Assembly (NCBI RefSeq): GCF_963678635.1
Contig: NC_087063.1
Span: 3,758,580-3,822,579 of the forward strand
DNA: 64,000 nt
Direction: 5' to 3'
From: Symsagittifera roscoffensis
Taxonomy: Eukaryota; Xenacoelomorpha; Acoela; Convolutidae
How positions within the stretch are numbered: position 1 is the first letter of the stretch; the number at the start of each line of letters is the position of its first letter. Shown one piece after another: positions 20,189 to 30,663 of the stretch. The notes under the pieces were generated by a model. That model saw only the letters and a list, made by a program, of their open reading frames with translations. It had not been told where the DNA came from and made no database searches. The position numbers and the translations under genes are program-made.

Positions 20189-21526
20189 GTGAGCGGCAGC
20201 TCGTCACGTCTGAAAGAATTGAACGAGAGGCTACAACTAAGGAATCGTGAGAGTCCAGCAAGAGTGGAGCTACCCCCGACGTGGAGGGAGCAACCGATCA
20301 GGAGTGTGGTAATCTCAAGCTACAAGAAGAACACGGAGGGCAGGTACCACATGCACAATCGCATGGATTGGAGCACGGCACAAAGAGTCAGGAGGGATTG
20401 CTTCCATGACGCAGCTTGGGTAGAATACTTCACGCAGCCACGTGTACCAGAAGGTGCGGTCCACCTAATCATAGGGGACAGCCTGCTGCGGGTGCTGACC
20501 CGGATTCAATCACATTGGCAAACGGGGATCTTAAGTTTCGCTGGAGCTGCGACGCCACAGATGTTGGCAACACTTGAGATGCTAGGGATGACGAGAGTAT
20601 ATACGGTGACTCTAATGATCGGGACGAATGACGTGTCCAGGGGGGAGTCCAGGAAGGTAATGAAGCTACATGACAAGATGAGCTGCATCCTTGAGGAATT
20701 GCGGATTCAAATGGATCCTGCCATTCTCACGGTGTGTACCATTCCCTACAACATGAAGGTGGACCAACACGCGATGGAAATGAACACGAAGGTGCGAAAC
20801 CTGAACGAAATAATCAGGCAAATACATCAAAGGAGTGTCCTTCCCGTTGGATTACTGGACGTAGCCGAGCAGATGGAGCTATCTGTTTTCCCCGACGATG
20901 CATCCTCAGACGGGATCCACTTTGACAGGCCTAGGGGAGTGGAATGGTTGAATGATGTCTTCCAAAGGCACATAAGCGCGTTGGAGGCAGAATTGCTGGA
21001 GACGGACCAATTCACATTCGGGCCACCTCCAAATCCACATTTCTTTAACTCAAGAACTTTATCCAGTCGCCTGGGAGCGACGGCCGATTCTAGAGACAGC
21101 TCGAGGAGCAGCCGGACCAGATTACCAGGGGCCGCACCAATGGAGGCCGAGGAGGCAACGTCATCAACACCTCAGAGTTCGGTAGTATCCTCGGTGGTAG
21201 TGGTGGAGAGCAAGAGGGTGGAGAGACTGGCGGAGACCAGTCGGTCGAGATATCTGGAGAAGGTAAAGGAGCTGGACTTGGAAGATCTGGAATGCAGGCA
21301 AGAGTTGGCGGAAGCTTTGGGTCTCGAGCGAGTGTCACATGAAGACTTGGGTAGGCACCAGTGCGTGGCCTGGTTGAAGGCTCACGAGACGCATTTCTCG
21401 AGAGCAAAAATAATGGAGACGGCGGATCTGACTGGGATTCCCACAAAATGGGTCATAGGACCTATCAATTACAGGCATCTCGAACGAGCATTGCCAGAAT
21501 TAGGTTGGCAACTCCAGCACAGTTGA
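20189..21526 (+). CDS. Unit 2 accessory ORF-A, SGNH/GDSL hydrolase domain
   Basis: SGNH hydrolases cleave esters, including acetyl and lipid groups. The four blocks are all visible in order: GDSLL with the nucleophile Ser (codon 20480), a Gly in SFAGAATP, GTNDVSRG with the oxyanion Asn (near 20627), and DGIHFD giving the catalytic Asp and His (near 20909). The spacing fits a domain of about 190 residues. A C-terminal ~180-residue tail follows (Ser-rich, then LEDLECRQELAEALGLERVS). Esterase domains are known in CR1-group LINEs and in rotifer telomeric retroelements, but I know of none in Ty3-like elements. The TGA at 21524-21526 is shared with unit 3. Confidence 0.75.
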   Translation: MSGSSSRLKELNERLQLRNRESPARVELPPTWREQPIRSVVISSYKKNTEGRYHMHNRMDWSTAQRVRRDCFHDAAWVEYFTQPRVPEGAVHLIIGDSLLRVLTRIQSHWQTGILSFAGAATPQMLATLEMLGMTRVYTVTLMIGTNDVSRGESRKVMKLHDKMSCILEELRIQMDPAILTVCTIPYNMKVDQHAMEMNTKVRNLNEIIRQIHQRSVLPVGLLDVAEQMELSVFPDDASSDGIHFDRPRGVEWLNDVFQRHISALEAELLETDQFTFGPPPNPHFFNSRTLSSRLGATADSRDSSRSSRTRLPGAAPMEAEEATSSTPQSSVVSSVVVVESKRVERLAETSRSRYLEKVKELDLEDLECRQELAEALGLERVSHEDLGRHQCVAWLKAHETHFSRAKIMETADLTGIPTKWVIGPINYRHLERALPELGWQLQHS

Positions 21527-21558
21527 GGGTGGTGGACAAACTGTTGGACCCAAGGGAA

Positions 21559-22950
21559 ATGGAACTGCCGGATGCCGCTTATGAAGGCACGAGGTTGGCA
21601 GACGATCCTAGATACGGGAAACCCTGCGGGAACACCCAATTGGCCAAGACCTTGGCAGTTTACGACAGAGCAGATCCAGCTGCTGCGAGGGTGGTCATCG
21701 TAGCTGGATCGGACTTCGAGGGAACGTCTCCCAAGTTGTTCTGGCCGGAGACTTTGATATACTCACTGCCAGGAGCTGAGCTGAACCAAATGTTAACCTT
21801 GGTGGTAGCAATAAAATCGGAGATGCCTTGCGAGCCCGAGCTACTACTGTTTGCGGGAATGAATGACCACCTGCATGCGACTGGGTTTCTTGAGCAGCTC
21901 AAGGGCGATGAACCGGCGCCGAAGAGAATCTGGGAAGCTATCCAGACGTTATTTGCAGCGATGAATGAGGTACAGGAGAACGTTACCTCGCGGTTTGGTT
22001 CCAAGACAAGAGTGGTGTTCGCGACGTCCCCCGGGTACGCGAGCATGCCTCCCGCTCTGCAATTTGTGTATGCGGTCTTGATCTTAATAGTCGAGGGGAA
22101 TGGATGGCGGATTCTGATGGCAGCTCCCAATCGGGAGTTGGAACGGACGAACTTGAGGCTTCGCAAGTCAGAACTAGCGGCGGCGTGGGCGGATGTGTCC
22201 TACGCGTTGAGGGGCTTCTACGAGTTAGCAGATATCCTCATTGTATTGGACGAGGTCCTCTTGCTGGAGATATCGAACTTCGCCAGACAACTCAAGTTCA
22301 GTCCGGTTATAGGGGACAATCATCCAATAATAGCTCACCTGACGGCCAGCCTGTGGTTTCGAAGCATGGACTTGACTATCACAAGCTCCACCACTAAGTC
22401 TAGAGGACCGAGCAATGAAAGAAAGAACGTAGCCGCAACAGAGAAGCAACTGGAGTCGATGGTGTATCGGCTGACACAAAAAAGAGGCAGGTGGCCATTC
22501 CTGACACCATGGTTGGAAAACGCTACGGAGAAGACGAAGAAGTATGCCCCACCTCTTGTGAAGCAAATCTGGAGTTTTCTTGAGGAGCAGCTGGAAGTGG
22601 CCGAGAAAAGGGAAATGACGGTGACCAGGTTCGTCACAGCTGCCAACGAGATCACAATTGGAGGATTCTGGAGGGAGCACGCAAAAGGCGAGCTGAAGAC
22701 GAGGAGGGATCACGAGATTCTTGAGTTCTTGATTCCTTGTTGGGGAAAGGAGTTCATGGCTGGAGTGTTTGGTGCAAAGGCGACCATCTTTGGAGCCTTT
22801 GTACAAAAAATCCTGAGCATGCCCATCAGCCTGTTGTTGGCACTGTACCTGGTTTACCCGAGGTACATATTCAATATGGGTCCAGCGTACATGTTCAGTG
22901 GAGTGTGGAAACACTCCGGATTGACGGGTATCTGGCACTGGTGCTCCTGA
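21559..22950 (+). CDS. Unit 2 accessory ORF-B (truncated), second SGNH-like domain
   Basis: The frame is -1 relative to ORF-A and opens upstream inside it. The first conserved ATG (21559, MELPDAAYEG) lies 32 bases past the ORF-A stop and is shared with unit 3 (48297). The first ~200 residues resemble an SGNH fold with weak motifs: VAGSD (block I), LLLFAGMNDHLHATG (block III). The His block is unclear, so it may be catalytically dead. The remainder, including FVTAANE and GGFWREHAKGELK, is unrecognised. A one-base loss near 22900 and a deletion at about 22999 remove the C-terminal ~220 codons present in unit 3. Confidence 0.6.
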   Translation: MELPDAAYEGTRLADDPRYGKPCGNTQLAKTLAVYDRADPAAARVVIVAGSDFEGTSPKLFWPETLIYSLPGAELNQMLTLVVAIKSEMPCEPELLLFAGMNDHLHATGFLEQLKGDEPAPKRIWEAIQTLFAAMNEVQENVTSRFGSKTRVVFATSPGYASMPPALQFVYAVLILIVEGNGWRILMAAPNRELERTNLRLRKSELAAAWADVSYALRGFYELADILIVLDEVLLLEISNFARQLKFSPVIGDNHPIIAHLTASLWFRSMDLTITSSTTKSRGPSNERKNVAATEKQLESMVYRLTQKRGRWPFLTPWLENATEKTKKYAPPLVKQIWSFLEEQLEVAEKREMTVTRFVTAANEITIGGFWREHAKGELKTRRDHEILEFLIPCWGKEFMAGVFGAKATIFGAFVQKILSMPISLLLALYLVYPRYIFNMGPAYMFSGVWKHSGLTGIWHWCS

Positions 22951-23231
22951 CCCATGGTGAACTGGTGTCATTTCATCGACTAACGAAAAATGGGGAGCCC
23001 CTGGGCAGACACTCTCACACCACCTCTGACCTCATCTCCCCGTAAAAATCTAGAGTTGCCATTGATGGGTGAGACTTCTAATATGGGAATGATACTCTTG
23101 AGCGAATAAGAAAGGGAGAAGAATACCTTCGAGGGAAACAAGACCATGTTCCTAAGCACTCTAAGGTCGAAACTAGTAATATAATTAAAAGTACTAATAT
23201 CCTTGAGGCCCGAGCAGGGGGGAGGCAAGAG
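22951..23231 (+). pseudogene. Unit 2 remnant of ORF-D and D-E linker
   Basis: After the deletion at about 22999, bases match 51095-51250 (ORF-D, LTSSPCKN to GNKTMFL) with a TAA at 23107-23109. Then an AT-rich linker (ACTAGTAATATAATTAAAAG) matches 1510-1560 of unit 0. All of ORF-C is missing. Confidence 0.65.
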
Positions 23232-26200
23232 TTGGAAGGGTTGGATGGAGACAAAGAGGTCGAATCAGTGATGATAACGGCAACGCCCCCAAGTAAAGAC
23301 GTGAGGTCTCGCAAGAGGAAGACAGAGGTAGAAGGGTGGGGTAGTCCTTCGGCGGATGCGGTCTCGGAGAAAAACTTGAGAGAGACGGCCCCCATGGTTC
23401 TGGCACGATGGAAGACAGCAGCCTACAAGAGTAGCTACGAACCAAGGAAACTGCTCGAGGTAGAAAGAGAGATGGAGGTTCCCACCAACTCGACAACGGA
23501 AGAAGACTTCAAGCCTCAGAGGACAAAGATGAAACGAGGTTCGACGAGCGGGCAGACATGGGAAGTGGACGTCGGCAAAGAATGGGTCTCAAATGAACAT
23601 CAGACCACTGGGAAGCAAGTGACTAGCGATCCTCTCGAGAAGAATGAAACGAGGAACACCTCCCGACCGTGGTGGGTGGCCCTGGAAACATTGAAGGAAT
23701 TGGAAGACTGCCTAAAGAAACTCGACAGTGGAGTGTCACGCAAACGACGCAACTGGGCTACCCAGCAGAAGGCTGATATTAACAAATTGGAATTGGGGAG
23801 CCATCTGAGGAGAACTTGGCAGAACTTGTTGAGGGATTATTTTGAAGAAGCGATGAGGACATCCTCATCGGCGTCGCCATTGATGGCAAATCCCTTTGTT
23901 AGAACAGCAGGACAATTGATGTTTGCGTGGAGCCTGGTGGGGATAGAGTTGGAAACGCTGACCTCGCACAACAAGTTGAAGTTGGGTGGAAAAAGTCTAG
24001 AAATATATCAGACATTGATGCAACACGTGGCTAGGGATAACTCAGGCTTGAGCCTGGCAAGGAGGAGAGACGCTACTTGTCTCTTGAGGTGGATAATGTC
24101 GGTGATGACTGACAGCAACATCCTAGCATGCCAGCAAAGAGCAACTGGGAGCAAAGCAATGGAAAGGAGAGTCTCAGCAGTCATCTTGAATGTATACCAG
24201 AGTACTGGGATAGAAAAGGAGGATGGTTCCAGGCAGTTTCTAGAGAGCCACAGGAAGTTAGATGAGTTACGGAGATTCTACAACAAGAAGTTCGAGGAGA
24301 AACACGACGTGCACCGTAAATTGGCCTCGTCAGGAGAGTACTTGAAACCCAATAAGAAGGGAGAGTACCAGTATGTGTCTGGAGTGATGGGGATGGCGTA
24401 CAACCCTTTCCTGGACTCGGAAGCCGGAGGTGCTCACAGAAACTACGAGGTGGCGGAGCTACTAAAGTTCTGGACAGAGAAGATAGTGGAGATAGACACT
24501 ATAGAGAGAGAGAGACCTAGCTTAGGCTTGATTCTCGAGAAGACACCAGAGGTGATAAGTGTGCCGCGCTCAGGTAAAAGAGTCGAACTGAAGATGGGTA
24601 ACGGGAATGGCATGTTGGTCACGAATCTGGGAGTGGTGTGGAAATTGCTGAGGCCGTCCTGGTGTCCACATCCCCATGCGAGCCTGATCGAGGAAGTCAC
24701 GGAGCGAGTGAGATTAGCACCAGCGGAGGACGAAGATCTGGCGACATTGAGCATAGTGCACAGACTGATCCTGCCTCAGGCGAAGGAGTCAAGCGAAGCG
24801 ACGAGTAGACTAGGGTCAGTGAAGAAAATGGAACCGGGCAGTTGTCTTGATTTGACGTGTGGAAATGGCGAGCACACCTGTGATGGACGGTCATGCGTCA
24901 GGATACAGTCCTTCCAGAAAGAAGATCTAGTCACCTGGTTCGAAGACATTACCGAAAGGGAGAAGAGTGAAATACAGATCGTGGCTGAGTGTTACGCGAG
25001 TACCACGGTGAACCTAGCAACAGCTCTGGGATTCTTCTCGAGAATGTGCAGTCTCCAGTCACTGGAGAGACTAGAGTCAGAACACCACTTGGTGACCGCG
25101 ATGAGTGTGGAGTCATGGCCCGGGGTGTTGCAGGTAACCCAGAAACACATCAAGAGCTGGAAGGTTGGACTTGAAGAGGAAATGGGATTTCCCATGAGCG
25201 AAGCCTATGGTCTGCCTCTAAATGCGAAGTCCTTAGTGGGGTCAGTGATGGCCAACCTATGTGGCAGCCACTATCCATTGCACATGGCGATGGTGGAGGT
25301 ATCCAGCCAAAGGGTATTGATAGACAAAGCCTTCTCAGTGCCCAAGTGCGTAAGACTGGCTCGGATGTCGCATCACTCACACAGGCTGTTGAGGAAAATC
25401 CGAGGGACAGTGCCGAAAGAACAGAGGGACGACTTGAGTGAAATCTGGGGGGAAGAACTTTTGGGTTTGGAAAGTGAAAACACAAGTGACCACGAGAGAC
25501 AAAACGTGATCGGAAAACCTATGGGTGGTGCTCCAAACCTGGAAGATAACGACACGATGCATGAGAAAATGATGGAGCTTGAGCCTCTCTTGGAAGCCTC
25601 GGGGGAGCGTAACCTCAGGAGCATTGAAATCACCCATGGAGAATGCCCATGCCACTGTTTAGCGCAAACGGTGTGGTATCCAGATCACAAGAACCTTTGC
25701 CTGGTGTGGGATATGGAAGAAATCCGGTCGATCGGACTACCGGATCACCGACAGAAGGTGAAGATCTTGGTAGTGAGTACGATCTTGGCTCTGAGATGGA
25801 TAGAAGAGAATATAACGAAGTATCGGGAAGCGGGGACGCCAACGGCAGAGTCAATATACGTGATAGATTACAGCAGGAGACTTGAGTTGTTTGAGACTGC
25901 ATGCAAGGTATTCGCCATACCGATGGAAGTCAGACACGTATGGAGCCGCATAAGGTTCTTTCCTTGGTTTCGAGCGACGTTGACGTCCTGGTTATACATG
26001 ATAACGAAGGATCATATGAGGAAGTATCAGAAGGAACATCGACAGTTCCAGGCCGAGATAGGACCGGAGGCTTTCAAGAGACCTCTGCTGCCCCATCGAA
26101 ATGCGATCACGACGGGGTGGAAAAAAGTTGGGAGAGTGTCCAGAAAGAACACCAAGGCGAGAGAGTCGATACTAGAGGAAGACTTGGCGAAGAACGTGAG

Positions 26201-26462
26201 CCTGAGTCTGCACAATTCCTTCTGTTTGAACCGAGAGTCGAGAGTGAAGAGTTTGCCCAATGAAGCGAAGAGATTGCAGGAGCAAAGAGAATGGATGCGG
26301 TCCTATGAACAGCTGAAAGCCTGGGAAGAGATCGTGATTAGCTCCGATGACGAAGAGGCAATGTTGAAGCAGATCACGGTGTCAAATGCATCTGGGTCTG
26401 GTACTCGAAAGCGAAGAACGCGAGGTGAGCAGGTGGCTCAGTGGGGAATTCTAGAGTCCTGA
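23232..26462 (+). CDS. Accessory ORF-E, intact 1076-codon orphan protein
   Basis: This is one of the longest intact frames in the window. The listed start is a TTG; reading is open and conserved upstream into the D-E linker, so the true protein may begin earlier or be fused to ORF-D. There is no signal peptide or obvious membrane segment. The N-terminal ~150 residues are basic and low-complexity. A large conserved globular body follows, with a Cys/His patch (CLDLTCGNGEHTCDGRSC) in a region absent from the unit 0 copy, a CPCHC motif, and conserved FFPWFRATLTSW. The tail is basic and acidic. I see no RT, integrase, helicase, kinase or protease motif and do not recognise the family. It survives intact while neighbours are broken. 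Confidence 0.7.
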   Translation: MEGLDGDKEVESVMITATPPSKDVRSRKRKTEVEGWGSPSADAVSEKNLRETAPMVLARWKTAAYKSSYEPRKLLEVEREMEVPTNSTTEEDFKPQRTKMKRGSTSGQTWEVDVGKEWVSNEHQTTGKQVTSDPLEKNETRNTSRPWWVALETLKELEDCLKKLDSGVSRKRRNWATQQKADINKLELGSHLRRTWQNLLRDYFEEAMRTSSSASPLMANPFVRTAGQLMFAWSLVGIELETLTSHNKLKLGGKSLEIYQTLMQHVARDNSGLSLARRRDATCLLRWIMSVMTDSNILACQQRATGSKAMERRVSAVILNVYQSTGIEKEDGSRQFLESHRKLDELRRFYNKKFEEKHDVHRKLASSGEYLKPNKKGEYQYVSGVMGMAYNPFLDSEAGGAHRNYEVAELLKFWTEKIVEIDTIERERPSLGLILEKTPEVISVPRSGKRVELKMGNGNGMLVTNLGVVWKLLRPSWCPHPHASLIEEVTERVRLAPAEDEDLATLSIVHRLILPQAKESSEATSRLGSVKKMEPGSCLDLTCGNGEHTCDGRSCVRIQSFQKEDLVTWFEDITEREKSEIQIVAECYASTTVNLATALGFFSRMCSLQSLERLESEHHLVTAMSVESWPGVLQVTQKHIKSWKVGLEEEMGFPMSEAYGLPLNAKSLVGSVMANLCGSHYPLHMAMVEVSSQRVLIDKAFSVPKCVRLARMSHHSHRLLRKIRGTVPKEQRDDLSEIWGEELLGLESENTSDHERQNVIGKPMGGAPNLEDNDTMHEKMMELEPLLEASGERNLRSIEITHGECPCHCLAQTVWYPDHKNLCLVWDMEEIRSIGLPDHRQKVKILVVSTILALRWIEENITKYREAGTPTAESIYVIDYSRRLELFETACKVFAIPMEVRHVWSRIRFFPWFRATLTSWLYMITKDHMRKYQKEHRQFQAEIGPEAFKRPLLPHRNAITTGWKKVGRVSRKNTKARESILEEDLAKNVSLSLHNSFCLNRESRVKSLPNEAKRLQEQREWMRSYEQLKAWEEIVISSDDEEAMLKQITVSNASGSGTRKRRTRGEQVAQWGILES

Positions 26463-26869
26463 GTCTTGAGAGGGAAGGAAAGGGGCTTGGTGGTGAACTT
26501 GGATGAAATCTAGGTTCACCAAAAAGAAATTTTAACAAATGAGATATTGTTATTAATATGTTATATCTATTATATAACTCAAAATGCTGCATGACAATTT
26601 CCTGATTGAATAGGGCAAAATAAAATTTAAATTACTAGCTTAAAAGCGAAATTCCACAGGTGCAGGTGTGTGCAGATTTTGATTGCTGTTTAGCGATAGT
26701 GTGAAAATTCTACATGGTTGTGACTTTTGGGGTGTAGATAAACTTAAGTCTGCTGCAAACTTCTGTAAATGACCACTGGCACTGTATCTTGAGTAATATT
26801 CGGGTTCCTGGGGATTCACTGACAGACGGCAGCACGCGATGAGGACATCGATCTTGAGTCCGGGGAGCA
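26463..26869 (+). other. 3' untranslated region of unit 2
   Basis: Non-coding. AAAAAGAAATTTTAA (26520-26534) is a purine-rich tract. In unit 0 it abuts the LTR directly, while here and in unit 3 about 335 bases of AT-rich sequence intervene before TGGGCCAGTCGG. The segment matches 51560-51918 of unit 3. Confidence 0.6.
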
Positions 26870-28489
26870 TGGGCCAGTCGGTCATATCTGGAAGTTTGAC
26901 CTTGAAGAACACGAAAATACGTGGTTTTGCAATGGAGTTTTATTTTTAAAAATTTCGAATGGAGCCTGTCATGCTCAATTTTCTGGCGATAACTGAAAAC
27001 ATAAAATATAAAAGGAGAACGACCGAGTTGACAATTGCGGGAAAGTGACAGAAAAACAGCGGAAAATTGCTATTCGCAATTTCCAAGATAATAATAAAAA
27101 CCACGAGAGTAGAGCTGTCCTATCTTGATATAGGAGACAGTGATTACGGAAGAAGATCGGAATCTAGCTGAACCAGAGTGAGCCTTCGGTAGAAAGGTGG
27201 ACAACTAAAGTGTCCCAATGGTCCAGAACCCCGATCATTCTCAAATTGCTTACTAATTTAGTTACCTCTAGTTCTCGAGTGTGCTGCTATGTAAGTACCT
27301 AATTTAATTTTCCCGAGTGTGTTTTATGATTGTTATGTTGAGGTAAGGCGAGTTTTAGGTTGATCCATCTGAAATGGATCAAAGTTCCACTGTCTAATAA
27401 AAAGTAACTTAACGGATTGTTCCGACCCTGTTTTTAACGGCGTTCGTGTATTTTGGGTATCTCGAGACCTAATTATGGGGACGTTCTTATTTTTTAGAGT
27501 GGGGGGGGGGGGGGTATTTTGGTAGTGGCCTTTAAGCTGTAACGGGTTCTAGTCTCATGTCTCAAGTGAACCGAATTGGCTCCGACCGTTTTTGAGGTAG
27601 AAAAACACAAGAGATAGTGTCCCTGACTCTTGAGCCAACGGTTATAGGGCCTATTTTTCTTAAGCCTCATATGTGACCGAAGTAGGTGACTGTTACATAG
27701 TGTTTTTATGGCGCTCCTGGGTGTTTTTACGACATCATGACTACGGAGTCGAACCCACTTGACACAGCTCCGGGCTGCATGCTTATTCTAGAGTACCGGT
27801 GGTACGGTTCAGCGGAAACGTGTACGCCTTCCGGTTGTACCGTGATAGCTTTTTAAGAAAACTTGAGAAAACTTCCCGGTACGCTCTCCGAACGAGGCTT
27901 AGCTAACCGAGTAAGGGGGGTAACTAGGGGGACAAAATCAAGAAAAAAGTATAGAAATAGGAAGAAAAACCATAAAACAAATATGACAGTGACTTTGATA
28001 CCAGATTAGTTGGATCAAAGCTTTATATTAATTAAATAGTATACCCATACTGTTTTATAAGACCGATCGTTTCAATCATTCTAGCAATCTAAACCAGTGA
28101 CTTCAATAAGGTGCCCAAGTGGGGGGCGTTTTTAAGGGTTTTCAGATAGCTTGCAACCTAGCCGGACCACTAGGAGACTTGACTGGAAGAGGTGACCAGC
28201 CGAGTGGGAAAGTGGTTCACAAGGACTGAGCTGAACCGCTAGGAAACTTGACTGGGAGAGGTGACCGGCCAAGTGGGAAGGTGGTGCTGGTGTCAGGTGC
28301 AGTGCACGTCAAGGGGACAACCAGCACGGGATCACTACAACAAGAAGAGGACGCACGGGGGTGTTCTCAAGTTGGGCAAACGGGTATCGTTAAATTCCAC
28401 CTTACATTATAGGAAATAAGTGTAAAATTGGATAAGCGGAGCCCCATTGTTTTGAGGAAGTTTTTACACAAGCAGGCCTGGAAACCGAG

Positions 28490-29962
28490 CTATTCGCAAT
28501 TTCCGAGATAACAATAAAAACCACGAGAGTAGAGCTGTCCTATCTTGATATAGGAGACATTGATTACGAGAGAAGATCAGAATATAGCTGAACCAGAGTG
28601 AGTCTTCGGTGGAAAGGTGGACAACCGAAGTGTCCCAATGGTCCAGAACCAAAACTCCATTCTTGAGATAAAACTTGTTCGATTAGAACTTATTGAATTA
28701 AACTTAATTCCCCGATCAGTCTCAAGTTGCTTACTAATTTAGTTACCTCTAGTATCGAGTGTGCTGCTACGTAAGTACCTAATTTAATTTTCTCGAGTGT
28801 GTTTTATGATCGTTATGTTGAGATAAGGCGAGTTTTAGGTTGATCCATCTGAAATGGATCAAAGTTCCACTGTCTAATAAAAAGTAACTTAACGGATTGT
28901 TCCGACCCTGTTTTTAACGGCGTTCGTGTCTTTTGGGTATCTCGAGACCTAAGTATGGGGACGTTCTTATTTTTCTAGAGTGGGGGGGGGTATTTTGGTA
29001 GTGGCCTTTAAGCTGTAACGGGTTCTAGTCTCATGTCTCAAGTGAACCGAATTGGCTCCGACCGTTTTTGAGGTAGAAAAACACAAGAGATAGTGTCCCT
29101 GACTCTTGAGCCAACGGTTATAGGGCCTATTTTTCTTAAGCCTCATATGTGACCGAAGTAGGTGACTGTTACATAGTGTTTTTATGGCGCTCCTGGGTGT
29201 TTTTACGACATCATGACTACGGAGTCGAACCCACTTGACACAGCTCCGGGCTGCATGCTTATTCTAGAGTACCGGTGGTACGGTTCAGCGGAAACGTGTA
29301 AGCCTTCCGGTTGTACCGTGATAGCTTTTTAAGAAAACTTGAGAAAACTTCCCGGTACGCTCTCCGAACGAGGCTTAGCTAACCGAGTAAGGGGGGTAAC
29401 TAGGGGGACAAAAATCAAGAAAAAAGTATAGAAATAGGAAGAAAAACCATAAAACAAATATGACAGTGACTTTGATACCAGATTAGTTGGATCAAAGCTT
29501 TATATTAATTAAATAGTATACCCATACTGTTTTATAAGACCGATCGTTTCAATCATTCTAGTAATCTAAACCAGTGACTTCAATAAGGTGCCCAAGTGGG
29601 GGGCGTTTTTAAGGGTTTTCAGATAGCTTGCAACCTAGCCGGACCACTAGGAGACTTGACTGGAAGAGGTGACCAGCCGAGTGGGAAAGTGGTTCACAAG
29701 GACTGAGCTGAACCGCTAGGAAACTTGACTGGAAGAGGTGACCGGCCAAGTGGGAAGGTGGTGCTGGTGTCAGGTGCAGTGCACGTCAAGGGGACAACCA
29801 GCACGGGATCACTACAACAAGAAGAGGACGCACGGGGGTGTTCTCAAGTTGGGCAAACGGGTATCGTTAAATTCCACCTTACATTATAGGAAATAAGTGT
29901 AAAATTGGATAAGCGGAGCCCCATTGTTTTGAGGAAGTTTTTACACAAGCAGGCCTGGAAAC
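28490..29962 (+). repeat. Second copy of a ~1.4 kb leader tandem duplication
   Basis: Begins at GCTATTCGCAATTTCC within R and ends at GCAGGCCTGGAAAC, the same limits as 27070-28486. Three extra bases (CGA) sit at the join. Confidence 0.85.
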
Positions 29963-30663
29963 AGGTCTACGGTTTTCTCTCGAGAGGTTTAGCACCCGGC
30001 GCTTAAAGGATTTTTCGGCTTAAGAGGGGGGCTAAAAAGGGGGGAGGTTAGAAGAGGGGCTGGTTAGGTTAGAGGTTGGCAGTTGTAAATTGTAAAAAGG
30101 GGGGACACATTAGAGTAACTAATTGTTCGGCATCGTCGATTTAGTTACATTAGATACTTACACGCGTTGGTTATAAGAAGCGGATATCCAAATTTAACAT
30201 CGAGTTAAAGTAGGTAGGGGTCGGATCGGTAGGGGGGAACGGACATAGACAGTGTTTGTGATACCCAATAAGATCGCTAGCAGGGGGGAGGAAAACGCGT
30301 GGCAATCGGGTACCAGATAATTTTTTTTTTCGGACAAAGGTTGACATCAGTCAGCTTTAATTTTTAGGTGGGTTCATCTCTCTGTTTTTATAATTTTTCC
30401 TGTTTAAATTTTTACGTTTTATTGAAAATTTGTTGTTGGTATTTGAACGAACAGGTGATCACAAGATACCTGCGAAGAAGTTGGGGTTTCAAACAACGAG
30501 AGGGAGATAAATACAGGGGGGTCAGTATTTGGATTTTGGCCATTAAGATAGGGATTTTGGGAAAATTTTTACCAGAGCTCAAGTGGTGGTACACGGTACA
30601 GTGGTTCTAAAAAGTCCCCATAACGAGGAAGAAGAGATCCTACTATCCAGACACTTAGTGACA

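Noticed and set aside
21401-21415. GCAAAAATAAT or ACAAAATGG as a -1 slippery site in the A/B overlap
   Set aside because: In the ORF-A frame neither fits X-XXY-YYZ, and unit 3 does not preserve them.
23232-26462. ORF-E as a reverse transcriptase or Penelope-like enzyme
   Set aside because: I looked for xDD, integrase and GIY-YIG motifs and found none.
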